DNA of 64,000 nt from NCBI RefSeq assembly GCF_900176205.1, contig NZ_LT859959.1, positions 5,477,001 through 5,541,000 on the forward strand. The letters run 5' to 3'. The notes under the pieces were generated by a model. That model was given only the letters and a program-made list of their open reading frames with translations, ran no database searches and was not told the origin of the DNA. Made by a program: the position numbers and the translations under genes. The DNA comes from Bradyrhizobium sp. ORS 285 (lineage in GTDB: Bacteria > Pseudomonadota > Alphaproteobacteria > Rhizobiales > Xanthobacteraceae). Positions 9,648 to 18,154 of the stretch are shown in pieces (position 1 is the stretch's first letter; each line of letters begins with the position of its first letter).

Positions 9648-11510
9648 TCACAGGAAGCCGATCGAGATCCACGGCAGGAACACGATCAGCAGCAGTGCCA
9701 CGAGCAGCGCGGCGAGATGCGGCCAGACGTGGCGGATGACCTCATCGGGCGAGGCGCGGCCGATCGCGCAAGCGAGATAGAAGCCGACGCCGAATGGCGG
9801 CGTGAACAGGCCGAGCCCCATCGCGAACACCGCGATGATCGCATAGTGCACCTCGTGCACGCCCATCATGCGCGCGATCGGAAACAGCAGCGGCCCGAAC
9901 AGCACGACAGCCGGCACGCCTTCGAGCACGCTGCCGAGCACGACGAAGGCGAGCGCCGAGATCAGCAGAAAACCCCAGCGGCCACCGGGCACGGCGACCA
10001 TGAGGTCGACGAGCTGCTGCGAGAAGCCGGACTGGGTCAGCGCCCAGGCCATGCCGGTGGCGGCTCCCACGACGAGCAGGATCGCCCCTGACAGCGAGGC
10101 CGTATCGACCAGGATCGGATAGACACGCTTCCAGTCGAACTGCCGGTAGACGAAGATGCCGACCAGCACGGTGTAGATCACGCCGATGGCGGCGACCTCC
10201 GTCGCAGTGGCGACGCCTTCGACCACCGCCGAGCGGATCACGATCGGCAGGCCGAGGCCGGGGATCGAGATCGCGAACAGCTTCAGCCGCGTCTTGGCAT
10301 CGAAGTGCTGCGCGCCGCTCATGTCCTCCTTGCGGGTCTGCAGATAGACCACGACTGACAATGCAAGGAGCCCGACCACCGCTGGCAGCAGATCACCGGT
10401 GAACAAGGCGGCGATCGACACGCCGGTCACCGAGCCCACCGTGATCAGCACGATCGAGGGCGGGATCGTCTCCGACATCACGGCTGAGGCCGACAGCAGC
10501 GAGACCAGATCGCCCTCGCGGCTGCCGCGCTGCTTCATCTCCGGAAACAGTGCCGGCGCGACGGCGGCCATGTCGGCGGCCTTGGCGCCGGAGATGCCGG
10601 AGACCAGATACATCGCGCCGAGCAGCACATATTGCAGGCCGCCGCGGAGATGGCCGATCAGCGAGACCAGGAACAGGATCATCGCGCGCGCCAGCCCTGC
10701 GATCTCGATCAGCGCCCCGAGCAGCACGAACATCGGCACTGCCAGCAGCACCATATGCGACATGCCCTCGCTGACGCGGCCGGGCACGATGAGGACCGGC
10801 ACCGTGGTGCTGAAATGCAGATAGGCGACGGTGGCGAGCAGGAAGGCGAAAGCGATCGGCGTGCCGATCACCATCGCGCCGGCGACGAGGACGAAGAAGA
10901 AGATGAAGAGATTGTAGTTGCCGAGATCCTCCAGGACAGGCGCGGCCGCATACAGCGCCCCGGCGCCTGCGAGCACGACAGCCAGCGCGCCGATGATCTG
11001 CGGCAGCGTGGCCTGTTGGATCAGCCGGTCGACCGCCGTGAGTAGCATCAGCAGCACGCCCAACAGCATGGCCGCTTCGCGATAGCCCTCGCTGATTTCG
11101 AGCACCGGCATCTTGGCGATCAGATGGCTGTCGAGATGATGCCAGGACGGCATCACCAGCGCGACCAGCACGGTGCAGACCAGCATCAGGCCGAGCGCAT
11201 CCGTGCGCGCCCGCCACGCCGGCGACAGGTTGCGCACGAAGGCGGTCAGCCGCATGTGCTCGGTGCGGCGCAGCGCCACCACCGCGCCGAGCATCGCCAG
11301 CCAGACGAACAGCACGGTGGCGAGCTCGTCCGACCAGATCAAGGGCGCATTGAAGAGGTAGCGTGCGGCGGTCGCAGCGCCGAGCAGGACGAGCTCTGCT
11401 ACGACGAGCGCGGCGGCCAAGGCCTCGACCGTGCGGCCGAGCACCTGATCGAATCGCGCGAATGCGCCATGCGATGGCGCGGAGGTCGTCGCTGTGATGT
11501 CAACGGCCAT
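9648..11510 (-). CDS. TRAP transporter fused small/large permease (DctQM)
   Basis: Single 620-aa protein joining the two membrane subunits of a tripartite ATP-independent periplasmic transporter. The first ~165 residues form the four-helix DctQ part, and the remainder is the large DctM channel with repeated helices and motifs such as GTPIAFAFLLATVAYL, SGISGAKAADMAAVAP and TPPFGVGFYLA. I chose the ATG at 11510 because GGGGAG lies just 5-6 bases before it; a TTG at 11528 would add six residues. With the DctP-type binding protein upstream it would import an organic acid with sodium ions. The context (uxuA, kdgK, eda, uxuB) points to a hexuronate or related sugar acid. Confidence 0.88.
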   Translation of the reverse strand: MAVDITATTSAPSHGAFARFDQVLGRTVEALAAALVVAELVLLGAATAARYLFNAPLIWSDELATVLFVWLAMLGAVVALRRTEHMRLTAFVRNLSPAWRARTDALGLMLVCTVLVALVMPSWHHLDSHLIAKMPVLEISEGYREAAMLLGVLLMLLTAVDRLIQQATLPQIIGALAVVLAGAGALYAAAPVLEDLGNYNLFIFFFVLVAGAMVIGTPIAFAFLLATVAYLHFSTTVPVLIVPGRVSEGMSHMVLLAVPMFVLLGALIEIAGLARAMILFLVSLIGHLRGGLQYVLLGAMYLVSGISGAKAADMAAVAPALFPEMKQRGSREGDLVSLLSASAVMSETIPPSIVLITVGSVTGVSIAALFTGDLLPAVVGLLALSVVVYLQTRKEDMSGAQHFDAKTRLKLFAISIPGLGLPIVIRSAVVEGVATATEVAAIGVIYTVLVGIFVYRQFDWKRVYPILVDTASLSGAILLVVGAATGMAWALTQSGFSQQLVDLMVAVPGGRWGFLLISALAFVVLGSVLEGVPAVVLFGPLLFPIARMMGVHEVHYAIIAVFAMGLGLFTPPFGVGFYLACAIGRASPDEVIRHVWPHLAALLVALLLIVFLPWISIGFL

Positions 11511-11554
11511 TGCATTCTCCCCGGTCAACGCGAGCGCATCATTATCAGCTCGGC

Positions 11555-11687
11555 CTCATGGTCGAGACGCGTCGCACGTGCGACGCTCCTCGCCGGGAGG
11601 GTCTCGTCGTGCCACGCCGTCAGCCCTCGTCCCCGAGGAGCCCGCCACAGGCGGGCGTCTCGAACGACGGCGGCAAGCACGAACGCC
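11555..11687. repeat. Dispersed hairpin repeat (family B)
   Basis: This non-coding stretch between dctQM and dctP begins CTCATGGTCGAGACG and ends CGTCTCGAACGACGGC, so its ends are imperfectly complementary, with further GC-rich stems inside. The same ends recur at 29853-29980. It lies inside the TRAP operon, where it could set different expression of binding protein and permease. Confidence 0.55.
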
Positions 11688-12704
11688 TCAGAGCTGCCCC
11701 ACTGACTTCTCGAGCAGGCCCCACGCCTCGGCGCCGAACTTCGTCTTCCATTCCGTGTAGAAGCCGGCAGTGCGCAGCGCGTCGCGGAACGGCTTGGTAT
11801 CGACCTTGTTGAAGGTGACGCCGGCGCCCTGCATCTCGGCCTGCGCCTTCTCGTTGAAGCTCTGGATGTCCTGCCGCTCTTTCACGGCCGCATCCGACAG
11901 CGCCGCGGTGACGACGTCGCGAACGTCGGCCGGCAGGCTGCCCCAGCGCATCGTATTGGCGAAGATGTAGTGGCCATCCCAGATATGGCCGGACAACGCG
12001 ATATACTTCTGCACCTCGTAAAGCTTCGCACTCTGGATCAGCGCCAACGGATTCTCCTGGCCGTCGACGATGCGAGTCTGCAGCGCCGCATAGAGCTCGC
12101 CGAAATTGATCGGCGTCGGCGCGGCGCCGAGGGTCTTGAACAGGGTCAACCACAGCGGATTGCCGGGGACGCGGATCTTGAAGCCCTTGAGGTCGTCCGG
12201 CGATGCGATCGGCTTGGCGCCGGAGGTGATGTTGCGATAGCCGTTGTCGAGGCATTTCGGCAGCACGTGCAGGCCGACCTTGGCGAACTCGCCGCGGACG
12301 TGATTGCCGAGATCGCCATCCATGGCCGACCAGACCTGGTCGTAGCTCTCGAATGCGAAGGCGACTGCATTGATGCCGCCGATCGGCACCACCGTCTGGT
12401 TCACGCCGGAGGTCGACATGAAGTCGAGCGCGCCGGAGCGCACCTGCGAGAACATGTCGGGCTCGCTGCCGAGCTGGCTGTTCGGATAGACCTGCAGGTC
12501 AACCAGCCCGTTGGTCTGCTTCTTGATGAACTCCGACGCCTCGATGATGCGGACGACGCCGGGATGCGTGGCCGGAAACGCGGTGCCGTAGCGCAGCCGA
12601 TATTTGGCCGACTGCGCCTGCGCGGGACCGAACGCGAGCGCCGAGGCGCTTGCGAGCGCGGTGCCGACGAAGCGGCGACGGGACATGAATGTGGCTGACG
12701 ACAT
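11688..12704 (-). CDS. TRAP transporter substrate-binding protein (DctP family)
   Basis: Periplasmic solute-binding protein of 338 aa in the DctP family. The N-terminus MSSATFMSRRRFVGTALASA carries a twin-arginine-like motif (SRRRFVG) followed by a hydrophobic stretch ending in AQA, so export may be by Tat. The mature protein starts YRLRYGTAFPATHPG. The family ligand arginine probably lies in the stretch GFKIRVPGNPLW, as in other DctP proteins. The start at 12704 is supported by GGGGAGG seven bases upstream. An upstream-extended frame to 12812 would place the signal sequence internally and is rejected. It is the first gene of the TRAP/uxuA/kdgK operon and presumably delivers a sugar acid to the fused DctQM permease. 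Confidence 0.88.
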   Translation of the reverse strand: MSSATFMSRRRFVGTALASASALAFGPAQAQSAKYRLRYGTAFPATHPGVVRIIEASEFIKKQTNGLVDLQVYPNSQLGSEPDMFSQVRSGALDFMSTSGVNQTVVPIGGINAVAFAFESYDQVWSAMDGDLGNHVRGEFAKVGLHVLPKCLDNGYRNITSGAKPIASPDDLKGFKIRVPGNPLWLTLFKTLGAAPTPINFGELYAALQTRIVDGQENPLALIQSAKLYEVQKYIALSGHIWDGHYIFANTMRWGSLPADVRDVVTAALSDAAVKERQDIQSFNEKAQAEMQGAGVTFNKVDTKPFRDALRTAGFYTEWKTKFGAEAWGLLEKSVGQL

Positions 12705-12742
12705 TGGCAAACCTCCCCTGCCGGCCCGCTTGGGGACCTTTT

Positions 12743-12753
12743 GTATGTCATAC
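12743..12753. promoter_or_regulatory. GntR-type operator GTATGTCATAC
   Basis: GTATG-T-CATAC is a perfect inverted repeat in the divergent promoter region between dctP and the RspB-like gene. FadR/FCD GntR proteins commonly bind palindromes of this kind. It lies 39 bases upstream of the dctP start, a position suiting repression by the GntR protein encoded in the same operon. Confidence 0.5.
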
Positions 12754-12799
12754 CTATCCCCCAAGCCTATAAGGGATACCAAAATACGTTTCAACAGAT

Positions 12800-12815
12800 A
12801 ACTTGTATCCAAGTT
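12800..12815. promoter_or_regulatory. Second inverted repeat in the divergent promoter
   Basis: AACTTG, a four-base spacer TATC, then CAAGTT form a perfect 6-bp inverted repeat 62 bases upstream of the plus-strand gene at 12877. It lies in the same A/T-rich region as the GTATGTCATAC site, so the two promoters may share one regulator or use two. Confidence 0.4.
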
Positions 12816-12876
12816 TTGGGATTGCTATACGACCTCGGCTCACCGCCGAGATGAGCTCAGACGAAGGGAGCGACGC

Positions 12877-13887
12877 GTGAAGAGCCTCGTGGTGGAGCGG
12901 CCCGGCCGCCTGTCGATCGAAACCCGCGCCACTCCCGAGCCTGCCGCCGGCGAGGTCCGCATCAAGGTCGAGCGCGCCGGCATCTGCGGCTCCGACATCC
13001 ATATCCTGCACGGCAGCAACCCGTTCGCGCGCTATCCGCGCGTGATCGGCCACGAGTTCTTCGGCCGCATCGACAAGCTCGGCGAGGGCGTAAACGCGCG
13101 GCTCGGCGCCCGCGTGGTGGTCGATCCCGTGGTCTCCTGCGGCACCTGCTATCCCTGCTCGGTCGGACGGCCCAATGTCTGCGCGGAGCTCGCCGTGCTC
13201 GGCGTGCATCGCGACGGCGGCTTCTCCGAATATGCCTGCGTGCCGGCCGAGAACGCGCATCTGCTGCCTGATAGCGTCGACGACGACAAGGCGCCGCTGG
13301 TCGAGCCGTTCTCGATCGCCGCCAACATCACCGACCACACCCGCGTGTTCGCCTCCGATGTCGCGCTGGTCTATGGCGCGGGCCCGATCGGGCTGACGGT
13401 GATCCAGGTGCTCAAGCACGTCTATGGCGTGAAGCAGCTGATCGTCACCGACCGTATCGACGCGCGCCTTGAGGCCGCGCGGCACAGCGGCGCCGACATC
13501 GTCGTCAACACGGCGCAGAGCGCCCTGCCCGCGGCACTCGCAAACGCCGGCATCCGGCCCACGCTGATCATCGATGCCGCCTGCCATCCTGCCATTCTCA
13601 CCGAGGCCATCGAGATCGCCTCGCCCGCCGCGCGGATCGGCCTGCTCGGCTTCTCGGCCGAGCCGTCGACCATCGTGCAGCAGAAGGTCACCGCCAAGGA
13701 GCTCGCGATCCACGCCTCGCGATTGAACAGTGGCAAGTTCGGCAAGGTGATCGACTGGTTCGCCTGCGGCACCTTGCAGCCGGAGCGGCTGATCACCCAC
13801 CGTTTCGACCTCGATGCCTACGCCACCGCGTTCGACACGTTCGAGCACAACCCAACCGAATGCTGCAAAGTGCAGCTGATCTTCTGA
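12877..13887 (+). CDS. RspB/LgoD-like zinc-dependent sugar-acid dehydrogenase
   Basis: Medium-chain zinc dehydrogenase of 336 aa. The catalytic zinc site is C37 and H59-E60, the structural-zinc cysteines are C88, C91, C94 and C102, and VYGAGPIGLT forms the nucleotide-binding turn. Stretches such as YPRVIGHEFFG, VDPVVSCG, LAVLGVHRDGGFSEYA and PTLIIDAACHP resemble E. coli RspB very closely (compared from memory). Relatives oxidise sugar acids such as L-gulonate or L-galactonate at C5. The start is a GTG at 12877, six bases after an AAGGGAG Shine-Dalgarno. The mannonate oxidoreductase follows 9 bases after its stop, so the pair probably oxidises an aldonate to fructuronate or tagaturonate and reduces it onward. 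Confidence 0.82.
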   Translation: MKSLVVERPGRLSIETRATPEPAAGEVRIKVERAGICGSDIHILHGSNPFARYPRVIGHEFFGRIDKLGEGVNARLGARVVVDPVVSCGTCYPCSVGRPNVCAELAVLGVHRDGGFSEYACVPAENAHLLPDSVDDDKAPLVEPFSIAANITDHTRVFASDVALVYGAGPIGLTVIQVLKHVYGVKQLIVTDRIDARLEAARHSGADIVVNTAQSALPAALANAGIRPTLIIDAACHPAILTEAIEIASPAARIGLLGFSAEPSTIVQQKVTAKELAIHASRLNSGKFGKVIDWFACGTLQPERLITHRFDLDAYATAFDTFEHNPTECCKVQLIF

Positions 13888-13896
13888 CGTCCGCAC

Positions 13897-15381
13897 ATGG
13901 ATCGGCTCAGCCCCACCACGCTCCACCGCCTGCCGGCCAGCATCATCAAGCCGGACTATGACCGCGCGGCGGTCGCCACCGGCATCGTCCATCTCGGCCT
14001 TGGCGCCTTTCATCGCGGCCACCAGGCGGTCTACACGGACGGCCTGCTGAAGCACGATCCGCGCTGGGGCATCCTCGGCGTCTCCTTGCGCTCGCCGGAG
14101 ACCCGCGATGCCCTGGAGCCGCAGGGCGGGCTCTACAGCGTCACGGCGAGCAACGGCGAAGGCCATCAGCTCCGTATCATCGGCGCGCTCACCGGCTTGG
14201 CCGTGGCGCCGGAAGATCCCGCGGGCCTGCTCGCGCGCCTCGCGGATCCCGCGGTGCGGATCGTCTCCACGACCGTGACCGAGAAGGGCTACAGCCACGA
14301 TCCGGCCACTGGCGCACTGCGCGCCGATGATCCGGACATTCAGCACGACATCAGCAATTTGGGCCTGCCGCGAACGACGCTCTGCTTCATCGTGAGCGGC
14401 CTGCGGTTGCGGCGGCTGCACGGCCTGCCGCCCTACACTGTGCTGGCCTGCGACAATCTCCCCGCCAATGGTCACACCTTGCGCGGCCTCGCCATCGCCT
14501 TTGCCGAGCTGGTGGATCGCGATCTCGCCCGGTGGATCGCCGACAACGTCCGCTTTCCCTCGACCATGGTCGACCGCATCGTGCCGGCTACCACCGATGC
14601 CGATCGGGCCGATGTCAGCGCCGCGATCGGCCTTCTCGACGCGTGGCCTGTTGTCACCGAGCCATTCAGCCAATGGGTCATCGAGGACGATCTCGGCGGC
14701 GCTCGCCCGGCGTGGGACATCAGCGGCGCGCAGTTCGTGCGCGACGTCGCGCCGTTCGAGCTGATGAAGCTGCGGCTGCTCAACGGCGCACATTCGACGC
14801 TTGCTTATCTCGGCTATCTCATGGGCTGCGAGACGGTTGCCGCCGCCATGTCCGAGCCGGATCTCGCCGGCCTCGTCGAGGACATGATGCGCGAGGAGGT
14901 CACACCGACCTTGCCTGCTCTCGGCGGCTTCGACGTCGCAGCCTATCGCGCCGCGCTGTTGCAGCGCTTCCGCAATCCGGCACTGAAGCACCGCACGGCG
15001 CAGATCGCGATGGACGGCTCGCAGAAGCTGCCGCAGCGCCTGCTCGGCACGATCAGTGACCGGCTCGCGCGCGACCTGCCGATCACCTGCCTCGCCCTCG
15101 CCGTCGCCGGGTGGATGCGTTACGTCAGCGGCACTGACGAGCAGCGCCGGCCGATCGATCTGCGCGATCCCCTGTCGACGCAATTGCGTGCGCTGGCGGA
15201 TGACGCCGGACCAGTGGCGCAGCGGCTCGTACCCGCGCTGCTGTCGCTCACGTCGGTGTTCGGCAGCGACTTGCGGAGGGATCCCCGCTTCACGTCGGCG
15301 GTCGAGACCGCGCTCGATAGCCTATTCAAGCAAGGCGCCCGCGCGACGGTGGCACAGACGCGCCAGGCGGCGCTAAGCTAG
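13897..15381 (+). CDS. uxuB: Mannitol dehydrogenase-family oxidoreductase (fructuronate reductase-like)
   Basis: Polyol-specific long-chain dehydrogenase of 494 aa. The N-terminal Rossmann fold starts IVHLGLGAFHRGHQAVY. The catalytic lysine is K291 in the family motif K-x4-N-x2-H (K291, N296, H299). Family members are mannitol dehydrogenase, tagaturonate reductase and D-mannonate oxidoreductase. The presence of uxuA, kdgK and eda across the divergent promoter makes the last most likely: NADH-dependent reduction of fructuronate to D-mannonate. It begins 9 bases after the RspB-like gene. Its stop overlaps the stop of the convergent enolase-family gene by four bases. Confidence 0.85.
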   Translation: MDRLSPTTLHRLPASIIKPDYDRAAVATGIVHLGLGAFHRGHQAVYTDGLLKHDPRWGILGVSLRSPETRDALEPQGGLYSVTASNGEGHQLRIIGALTGLAVAPEDPAGLLARLADPAVRIVSTTVTEKGYSHDPATGALRADDPDIQHDISNLGLPRTTLCFIVSGLRLRRLHGLPPYTVLACDNLPANGHTLRGLAIAFAELVDRDLARWIADNVRFPSTMVDRIVPATTDADRADVSAAIGLLDAWPVVTEPFSQWVIEDDLGGARPAWDISGAQFVRDVAPFELMKLRLLNGAHSTLAYLGYLMGCETVAAAMSEPDLAGLVEDMMREEVTPTLPALGGFDVAAYRAALLQRFRNPALKHRTAQIAMDGSQKLPQRLLGTISDRLARDLPITCLALAVAGWMRYVSGTDEQRRPIDLRDPLSTQLRALADDAGPVAQRLVPALLSLTSVFGSDLRRDPRFTSAVETALDSLFKQGARATVAQTRQAALS

Positions 15382-16574
15382 GCTTCGCTCCGCCGCACCA
15401 TGAGATCAGGCCGCTCGAACACCGACGGCGTGAGCTCCACGCCGAGCCCCGGCTCTTGCATCGGATAGACATACCCGTCCCTGATCTCCGGCATCGTTGT
15501 GACCAGCTCATTGTACCAGCCGTTGTAGAAGGCGCGCACCGACTCCTGGATCAAGGTGTTCGGCTGGCTGAACGACATGTGCACCGCGGCGACGAAGCCG
15601 ACCGGGCCGATGCAGTCATGCGGCGCGAACGGCCGGTGATAGGTCTCCGCCAGCGCGGCGATCTTGCGCCCCTCCGTGAGCCCGCCGGTCCAGCACAGAT
15701 CGGCCATGACGACGTGGACCGCATCGCGATCGAGCATGTCCTTGTGGGGATAGCGCGAGCCGAGCGTCTCGCTGGCGGTCACCCACACGTCGGTCGCGCG
15801 CGCGAACTCGGCCAGCGCCTGCGGCGAGTTCATGCGGATCGGATCCTCGTACCAGGTCGGCTGATAGTCTTCCAGCACGCGCGCGATCTGCTTCGCCGTC
15901 GGAAGATTCCAAAGGGAGTGCAGCTCGACCATGATCTCCATGCGGTCGCCGACCGCCTTGCGGATCTTCTCGAACGGCGCCACCGCCGCCTTCATCTGAG
16001 CTGCCGTGATGAACAGGCCCTCGTTCTCCTGCGCCGCCGGATCGAACGGCCAGATCTTCATCGCCGAGATGCCGCTCGCCAGCAGATCCTCGGCAAGCGC
16101 ATCGGCGCGGTTCATGAAGGCGTCGAGATCCTCGTAGCGTCCCTTGGTTTCGAGGCTCCAGTTCGACACCGGCCGGATGTTGGACGAGCGGACGTAGCGC
16201 GTGCCGGCGCAGGTGTTGTAGATGCGCTGGCGGTCGCGGCAGAGGCCGCCGAGCATCTGGTGCACCGGCTGGCCGCAGACCTTGCCGAACACGTCCCACA
16301 GCGCGATGTCGATCGCGGACGCCGCGCGATATTCGACGCCGGTGGACGACTGCGCCATCGGCAGGTTCAGCATGTCGCGATGGATGGCCTCGATGCGCAG
16401 CGGATCACGCCCGAGCAGACGGGCCGCCAGCGTCTCGTGGATATGGGCCTCCACCGCACCGGCGCCATAGAACGTCTCGCCAAGGCCGATGAGTTCGCCA
16501 TCCGTATGCACGCGCACCCAGATGACATTGGCGAACTCTTCCGTGCGCAGCGTCTCGATGGCGGTGATCTTCAT
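15378..16574 (-). CDS. Enolase-superfamily sugar-acid dehydratase (mandelate racemase/DgoD-like)
   Basis: Protein of 398 aa with the enolase-superfamily N-terminal capping domain and a C-terminal barrel. Metal ligands are probably E217 (MVELHS), E243 (WYEDP) and E269 (TASETLG). K173 in AMKIWPFD and H319 in FAPHDCIGPVG are at the positions of catalytic bases in DgoD-type dehydratases. It should dehydrate an aldonate to a 2-keto-3-deoxy acid, parallel to UxuA. The start at 16574 follows GGGAG by 8 bases; a longer frame to 16607 lacks support. It is convergent with uxuB and divergent from the MFS gene. The substrate cannot be read from the sequence: galactonate, gluconate or a less common epimer are possible. 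Confidence 0.78.
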   Translation of the reverse strand: MKITAIETLRTEEFANVIWVRVHTDGELIGLGETFYGAGAVEAHIHETLAARLLGRDPLRIEAIHRDMLNLPMAQSSTGVEYRAASAIDIALWDVFGKVCGQPVHQMLGGLCRDRQRIYNTCAGTRYVRSSNIRPVSNWSLETKGRYEDLDAFMNRADALAEDLLASGISAMKIWPFDPAAQENEGLFITAAQMKAAVAPFEKIRKAVGDRMEIMVELHSLWNLPTAKQIARVLEDYQPTWYEDPIRMNSPQALAEFARATDVWVTASETLGSRYPHKDMLDRDAVHVVMADLCWTGGLTEGRKIAALAETYHRPFAPHDCIGPVGFVAAVHMSFSQPNTLIQESVRAFYNGWYNELVTTMPEIRDGYVYPMQEPGLGVELTPSVFERPDLMVRRSEA

Positions 16575-16762
16575 TCTCGTCTCCCGTGGCCTGGCCCACG
16601 GTTCCACCCGCAGACCACCAATGTCGTGCGACGAGACAACGCAAGGGAACCTTGATCGATCTCAGCCGTCAAAGAAATCGGACATTGGAACGGCGACCGA
16701 ACCCTCCGCGCGACCTCACGCTGCGGAAACGCTACGTGTCGCCGCAGTGAAAGGCACCCCCC

Positions 16763-18139
16763 ATGAGCGTCGCAACGGCAACCGACATCCCTCCGCAGCG
16801 AACGACGATCGACAACGCCGTCCGCTATCTCGTCCAGAACTACAGTCCGAAGGGCAACCGCGTCGGCTGGCTGATGATGGCCTCGATCCTGGTCGAGGCC
16901 TGGGACCTCTACTCGATCGCCTTCGTGCTGATCTTCATCAAGGAGCAGTTCAATCCCGGTCCGCTGGAGCTCGGCCTCGCCGCCGCCGGCACGCAGGGCG
17001 GCGCGCTGATCGGCGCTTTGCTCGGCGGCTGGCTCTCAGACAAGATCGGACGGCGCTGGATGTTTCTCGGCACGATGACGATGTTCGTCGTGCTCGCCCT
17101 GGCGCAAGCGTTCGTTCCCAATGTCGCCTGGCTGATCGTGGTGCGCTTCCTGCTCGGCCTGCCGCTCGGCAGCGACATCTCGACCGGCTACACCTACATC
17201 ATGGAGTCCATGGCCAAGGGCCAGCGCGAGGTCATGGGCAATCGCTGGCAGTTCATGTTCGCGGTCGGCGAGGTGCTGACATTAGGCGTCATCGCGTTGT
17301 TCCTGATTGCCGAGATCAACCACGAGACCGTCTGGCGCGTCACGCTCGGCCTCGGCGCGGTGCCCGCGCTGATCATCCTGTTCCTGCGCCACGACGTACC
17401 GGAGACCGCCGTCTGGCTGGTGCAGCACGGCCGCTTCCGCGAGGCCAAGGAGGTGGCGCGGCAGATGTACAATGACGAGCTCGCGATGCTGCCGAACCAG
17501 GACATGGTCGTGGAGAAGCCGAGCACCTGGGACTTCCTCTCCGATCTGCGCAAGGACCCGATCCGTTGGCGCGCGACGATCTACGGCTGGATCGCCTGCT
17601 TCGCGCAAGGCGCCGAGTTCGCGACCTTCGGCTTCTACCTACCGGTGCTGTTCACGATGGTCGGCGTCTCCACCACGCTCGGCAACAATCTCGTCACGAT
17701 GGCGCTGTTCTGCCTCGCCGCCGTCTCAGGCTGGGTCGGGCCGCTGCTGACGCCGAAGATCGGCCACCGCGGCATCGGCATCGCCGGCTTCGCGATCGTG
17801 CTGGTGTCACTGATCGTGGCCGCCGGCGCGCTCTACACCGGCCACACGATGATCCTGCCGTTCGCCGCCGCGGCCATGCTGTGGGGCCATTACTGGGACG
17901 CCTCGAACTGCATGACCATCCCGACCATGGTCGCACGCCCGCGCTATCGCGGCACCGCGAGCGGCTTCGCCTACATGTTCGTGAAACTGCCGTCGTTCCT
18001 GGCGATCTTCCTGTTCCCGGCATTGTTCACCGCGATCGGCCAGGCCAACGCGACGCTGTTCGTCGCGATATTCCCGCTGGCGGGCCTGCTCGCCGCGATC
18101 TTCATCCTGCCGGAGGTGTATGGCTACGAGGCGGATTGA
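16763..18139 (+). CDS. MFS transporter, sugar/organic acid porter type
   Basis: Major facilitator permease of 458 aa with twelve predicted helices. The loop-2 motif GGWLSDKIGRRWM follows helix 2, the loop after helix 4 reads RFLLGLPLGSDISTGY, and the central cytoplasmic loop contains PETAVWLVQHGRFREAKEV, all as in the sugar-porter/AAHS-like groups. It is divergent from the enolase-superfamily dehydratase with a 188-base gap, so it is probably a third uptake route for a sugar acid or aromatic acid handled by that enzyme. A weak AAAGG ribosome site lies about 10 bases before the ATG. Confidence 0.8.
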   Translation: MSVATATDIPPQRTTIDNAVRYLVQNYSPKGNRVGWLMMASILVEAWDLYSIAFVLIFIKEQFNPGPLELGLAAAGTQGGALIGALLGGWLSDKIGRRWMFLGTMTMFVVLALAQAFVPNVAWLIVVRFLLGLPLGSDISTGYTYIMESMAKGQREVMGNRWQFMFAVGEVLTLGVIALFLIAEINHETVWRVTLGLGAVPALIILFLRHDVPETAVWLVQHGRFREAKEVARQMYNDELAMLPNQDMVVEKPSTWDFLSDLRKDPIRWRATIYGWIACFAQGAEFATFGFYLPVLFTMVGVSTTLGNNLVTMALFCLAAVSGWVGPLLTPKIGHRGIGIAGFAIVLVSLIVAAGALYTGHTMILPFAAAAMLWGHYWDASNCMTIPTMVARPRYRGTASGFAYMFVKLPSFLAIFLFPALFTAIGQANATLFVAIFPLAGLLAAIFILPEVYGYEAD

Positions 18140-18154
18140 AATCGGGACGCTGAA

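Noticed and set aside
7767..10091. A 774-codon plus-strand frame opposite uxuA, gntR and dctQM
   Set aside because: It spans three well-supported genes on the other strand and has the same shadow composition.
12754..15183. An 809-codon minus-strand frame opposite the RspB-like and uxuB genes
   Set aside because: The plus-strand genes have full family motifs; the opposite frame is Asp/Arg/Ala-rich without any recognisable domain.
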